Shown piece after piece: positions 63,136-64,000 of a stretch of 64,000 nt of DNA (positions are counted from its first letter, which is position 1; every line of letters starts with the position of its first letter). Below the pieces are notes generated by a model, which ran no database searches, was not told where the DNA came from, and was given only the letters and a program-made list of their open reading frames with translations. A program made the position numbers and the translations under genes. This DNA comes from Xanthomonas sp. CFBP 8443 (GTDB taxonomy: Bacteria; Pseudomonadota; Gammaproteobacteria; Xanthomonadales; Xanthomonadaceae), in assembly GCF_025666195.1 (NCBI RefSeq), contig NZ_CP102592.1:2542001-2606000 (forward strand). Direction: 5' to 3'.

Positions 63136-64000
63136 TCAGAAAGCGGAATGCAGCGCCTGACGCAAGGCCAGAAGTTGGCGTGCCTGCTGCACGCAGTCGT
63201 GCATGGCCTCGGTGGCGTCGGCCCGTGCGTCGGCCACCTGCACGTGCGACAGCACGGAGGGGTGAAGCACGGCCAACAGTTCCAGCAGCGCGTCGCGCAG
63301 GGTGTAGTCGTAGCGCAGGGACTCTTCGCCAAACAGCGCGCCCAGCCCGGCAGCCAGCTGCTGCGAGTAAGTCGCGCTGAGCGTCTGGCCGAGGCCGGTG
63401 CTGTCCAACACTTCGCCGAACAGGCGTTTTTGTTGAAGTTCGGCCGCACTGGTGGGCCAGTGCCGTTCGCGTTGCGTCGGCGGGAGCATGGCCAGCAGAT
63501 CGCCCAGGCTCATGTGCCGCTGCTCCACACCAATGAGGGCTTCCACCCATTCTGGTTCGCTGGCGTCCACACGTTCCAGCCAGGCGCGCAACAGCGCGTC
63601 ATACCAGTCCGTGCTGCGAGCCCAGGCCAGCACCTGCGCTGGCGCTTTTTCCAGGGTATGGCACCACCAGGCCAACGGCAGCTGGCGCGCCAGCTGATAG
63701 AGCCACCAGGCACGCTCACCCAACATATCGTTGTTGGGGCGTTTGCCGTCGATGGCGGCTTCGGCCCATCCGGCATCAGCCGCCGAGGGAGCTTCCAGCT
63801 TCCAGGTCATACGACGCAGCAGCCCGCCGGGCTGGTGCTGCAGCAAGTTGAGTATTTGCGCCTGCACGTACTGTGCGTGCGGCGTGGGCGGCAGCCGAGC
63901 CAGCATCGGACCCACCAGCATGCGCACCTCGCGGCTGCGGTCCTTCAACAGCGGCTGCAGCAGCGGCGCGTCGGCCTCGCTCAGCTGCGGCTGCAGCGCA
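63136..64000 (-). CDS. DUF5691-like helical repeat protein, 5' end beyond window
   Basis: Partial: the frame continues past the right edge, so the N-terminus is missing; 287 codons plus the stop are visible. The visible part is all-helical (HEAT-like), with conserved RPNNDMLGERAWWLYQLARQ and WWCHTL segments. DUF5691 proteins precede MoxR/DUF5682/VWA genes in the same order as here. It ends 27 bp before the MoxR start, so it is the upstream member of the same operon. Confidence 0.7.
   Translation of the reverse strand, partial: ALQPQLSEADAPLLQPLLKDRSREVRMLVGPMLARLPPTPHAQYVQAQILNLLQHQPGGLLRRMTWKLEAPSAADAGWAEAAIDGKRPNNDMLGERAWWLYQLARQLPLAWWCHTLEKAPAQVLAWARSTDWYDALLRAWLERVDASEPEWVEALIGVEQRHMSLGDLLAMLPPTQRERHWPTSAAELQQKRLFGEVLDSTGLGQTLSATYSQQLAAGLGALFGEESLRYDYTLRDALLELLAVLHPSVLSHVQVADARADATEAMHDCVQQARQLLALRQALHSAF

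Noticed and set aside
1..64000. tRNA, rRNA or CRISPR loci
   Set aside because: None recognised on either strand by eye; no tRNA flanks the island next to dif.

Overview
High-GC bacterial chromosome, most likely a Xanthomonas or close Xanthomonadaceae relative. The grounds are the codon use, a complete Wzx/Wzy/Wzz O-antigen-type locus, a gammaproteobacterial ccm operon, a REP doublet of the GTAGGAGCGGCTTCAGCCGC type common in xanthomonads, and a near-perfect gammaproteobacterial dif site. That dif site (36571-36598), with FtsK-orienting octamers that switch strand across it, places the window at the replication terminus.

Layout. 1-1952 (-): end of an iron-linked PepSY/DUF3649 operon with a Fur-box-like site. 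2445-7632 (-): cytochrome c maturation genes ccmC-D-E-F-G(dsbE)-H-I. 7644-11025 (-): ECF sigma factor, zinc-finger anti-sigma factor, lipoprotein S8 protease and a TorF-like barrel; the protease gene runs almost directly into ccmC. 11272-13726 (-): cytochrome b561, a Cyc2-like fused cytochrome/porin and a soluble cytochrome c. 13978-28995 (+): polysaccharide locus (fdtA, acyltransferases, aminotransferase, wzx, GT2, wzy, wzz, then two methyltransferases around an amidohydrolase, a B12-type radical SAM enzyme and two GT4 glycosyltransferases). 29076-31858 (-) and 32046-34988 (+): divergent pairs of nucleotidyltransferase/radical SAM and HprK-like kinase/ABC exporter. 35220-36429: TraX-like protein and a small secreted protein. 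36571-36598: dif. 36603-37413: broken integrase. 37455-46115 (-): a three-gene operon coding for a nitrilase-fold protein, a winged-HTH protein and a 2121-residue nuclease/PIN/TPR-like protein, which I regard as a candidate undescribed defence system. 46281-47128: an attC-bounded gene cassette. 47426-57915: AraC regulator and a TpsA/TpsB two-partner secretion pair. 58516-64000 (-): VWA, DUF5682, MoxR and DUF5691 genes, cut by the right edge.

How it fits together. Six intergenic sites share CAACC-N16-GCACNYA, the same spacing as HrpL boxes (GGAACC-N16-CCACNNA). They lie upstream of the ECF sigma gene itself, the b561/Cyc2-like operon, fdtA, the methyltransferase operon, the radical SAM/nucleotidyltransferase operon and the hprK-like operon. 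The simplest reading is one autoregulated ECF regulon, encoded in this window, that couples a surface polysaccharide or modified product to an outer-membrane c-type electron-transfer module and probably to cytochrome c maturation. The motif and its placement are read directly from the sequence; the link to this sigma factor is inference.
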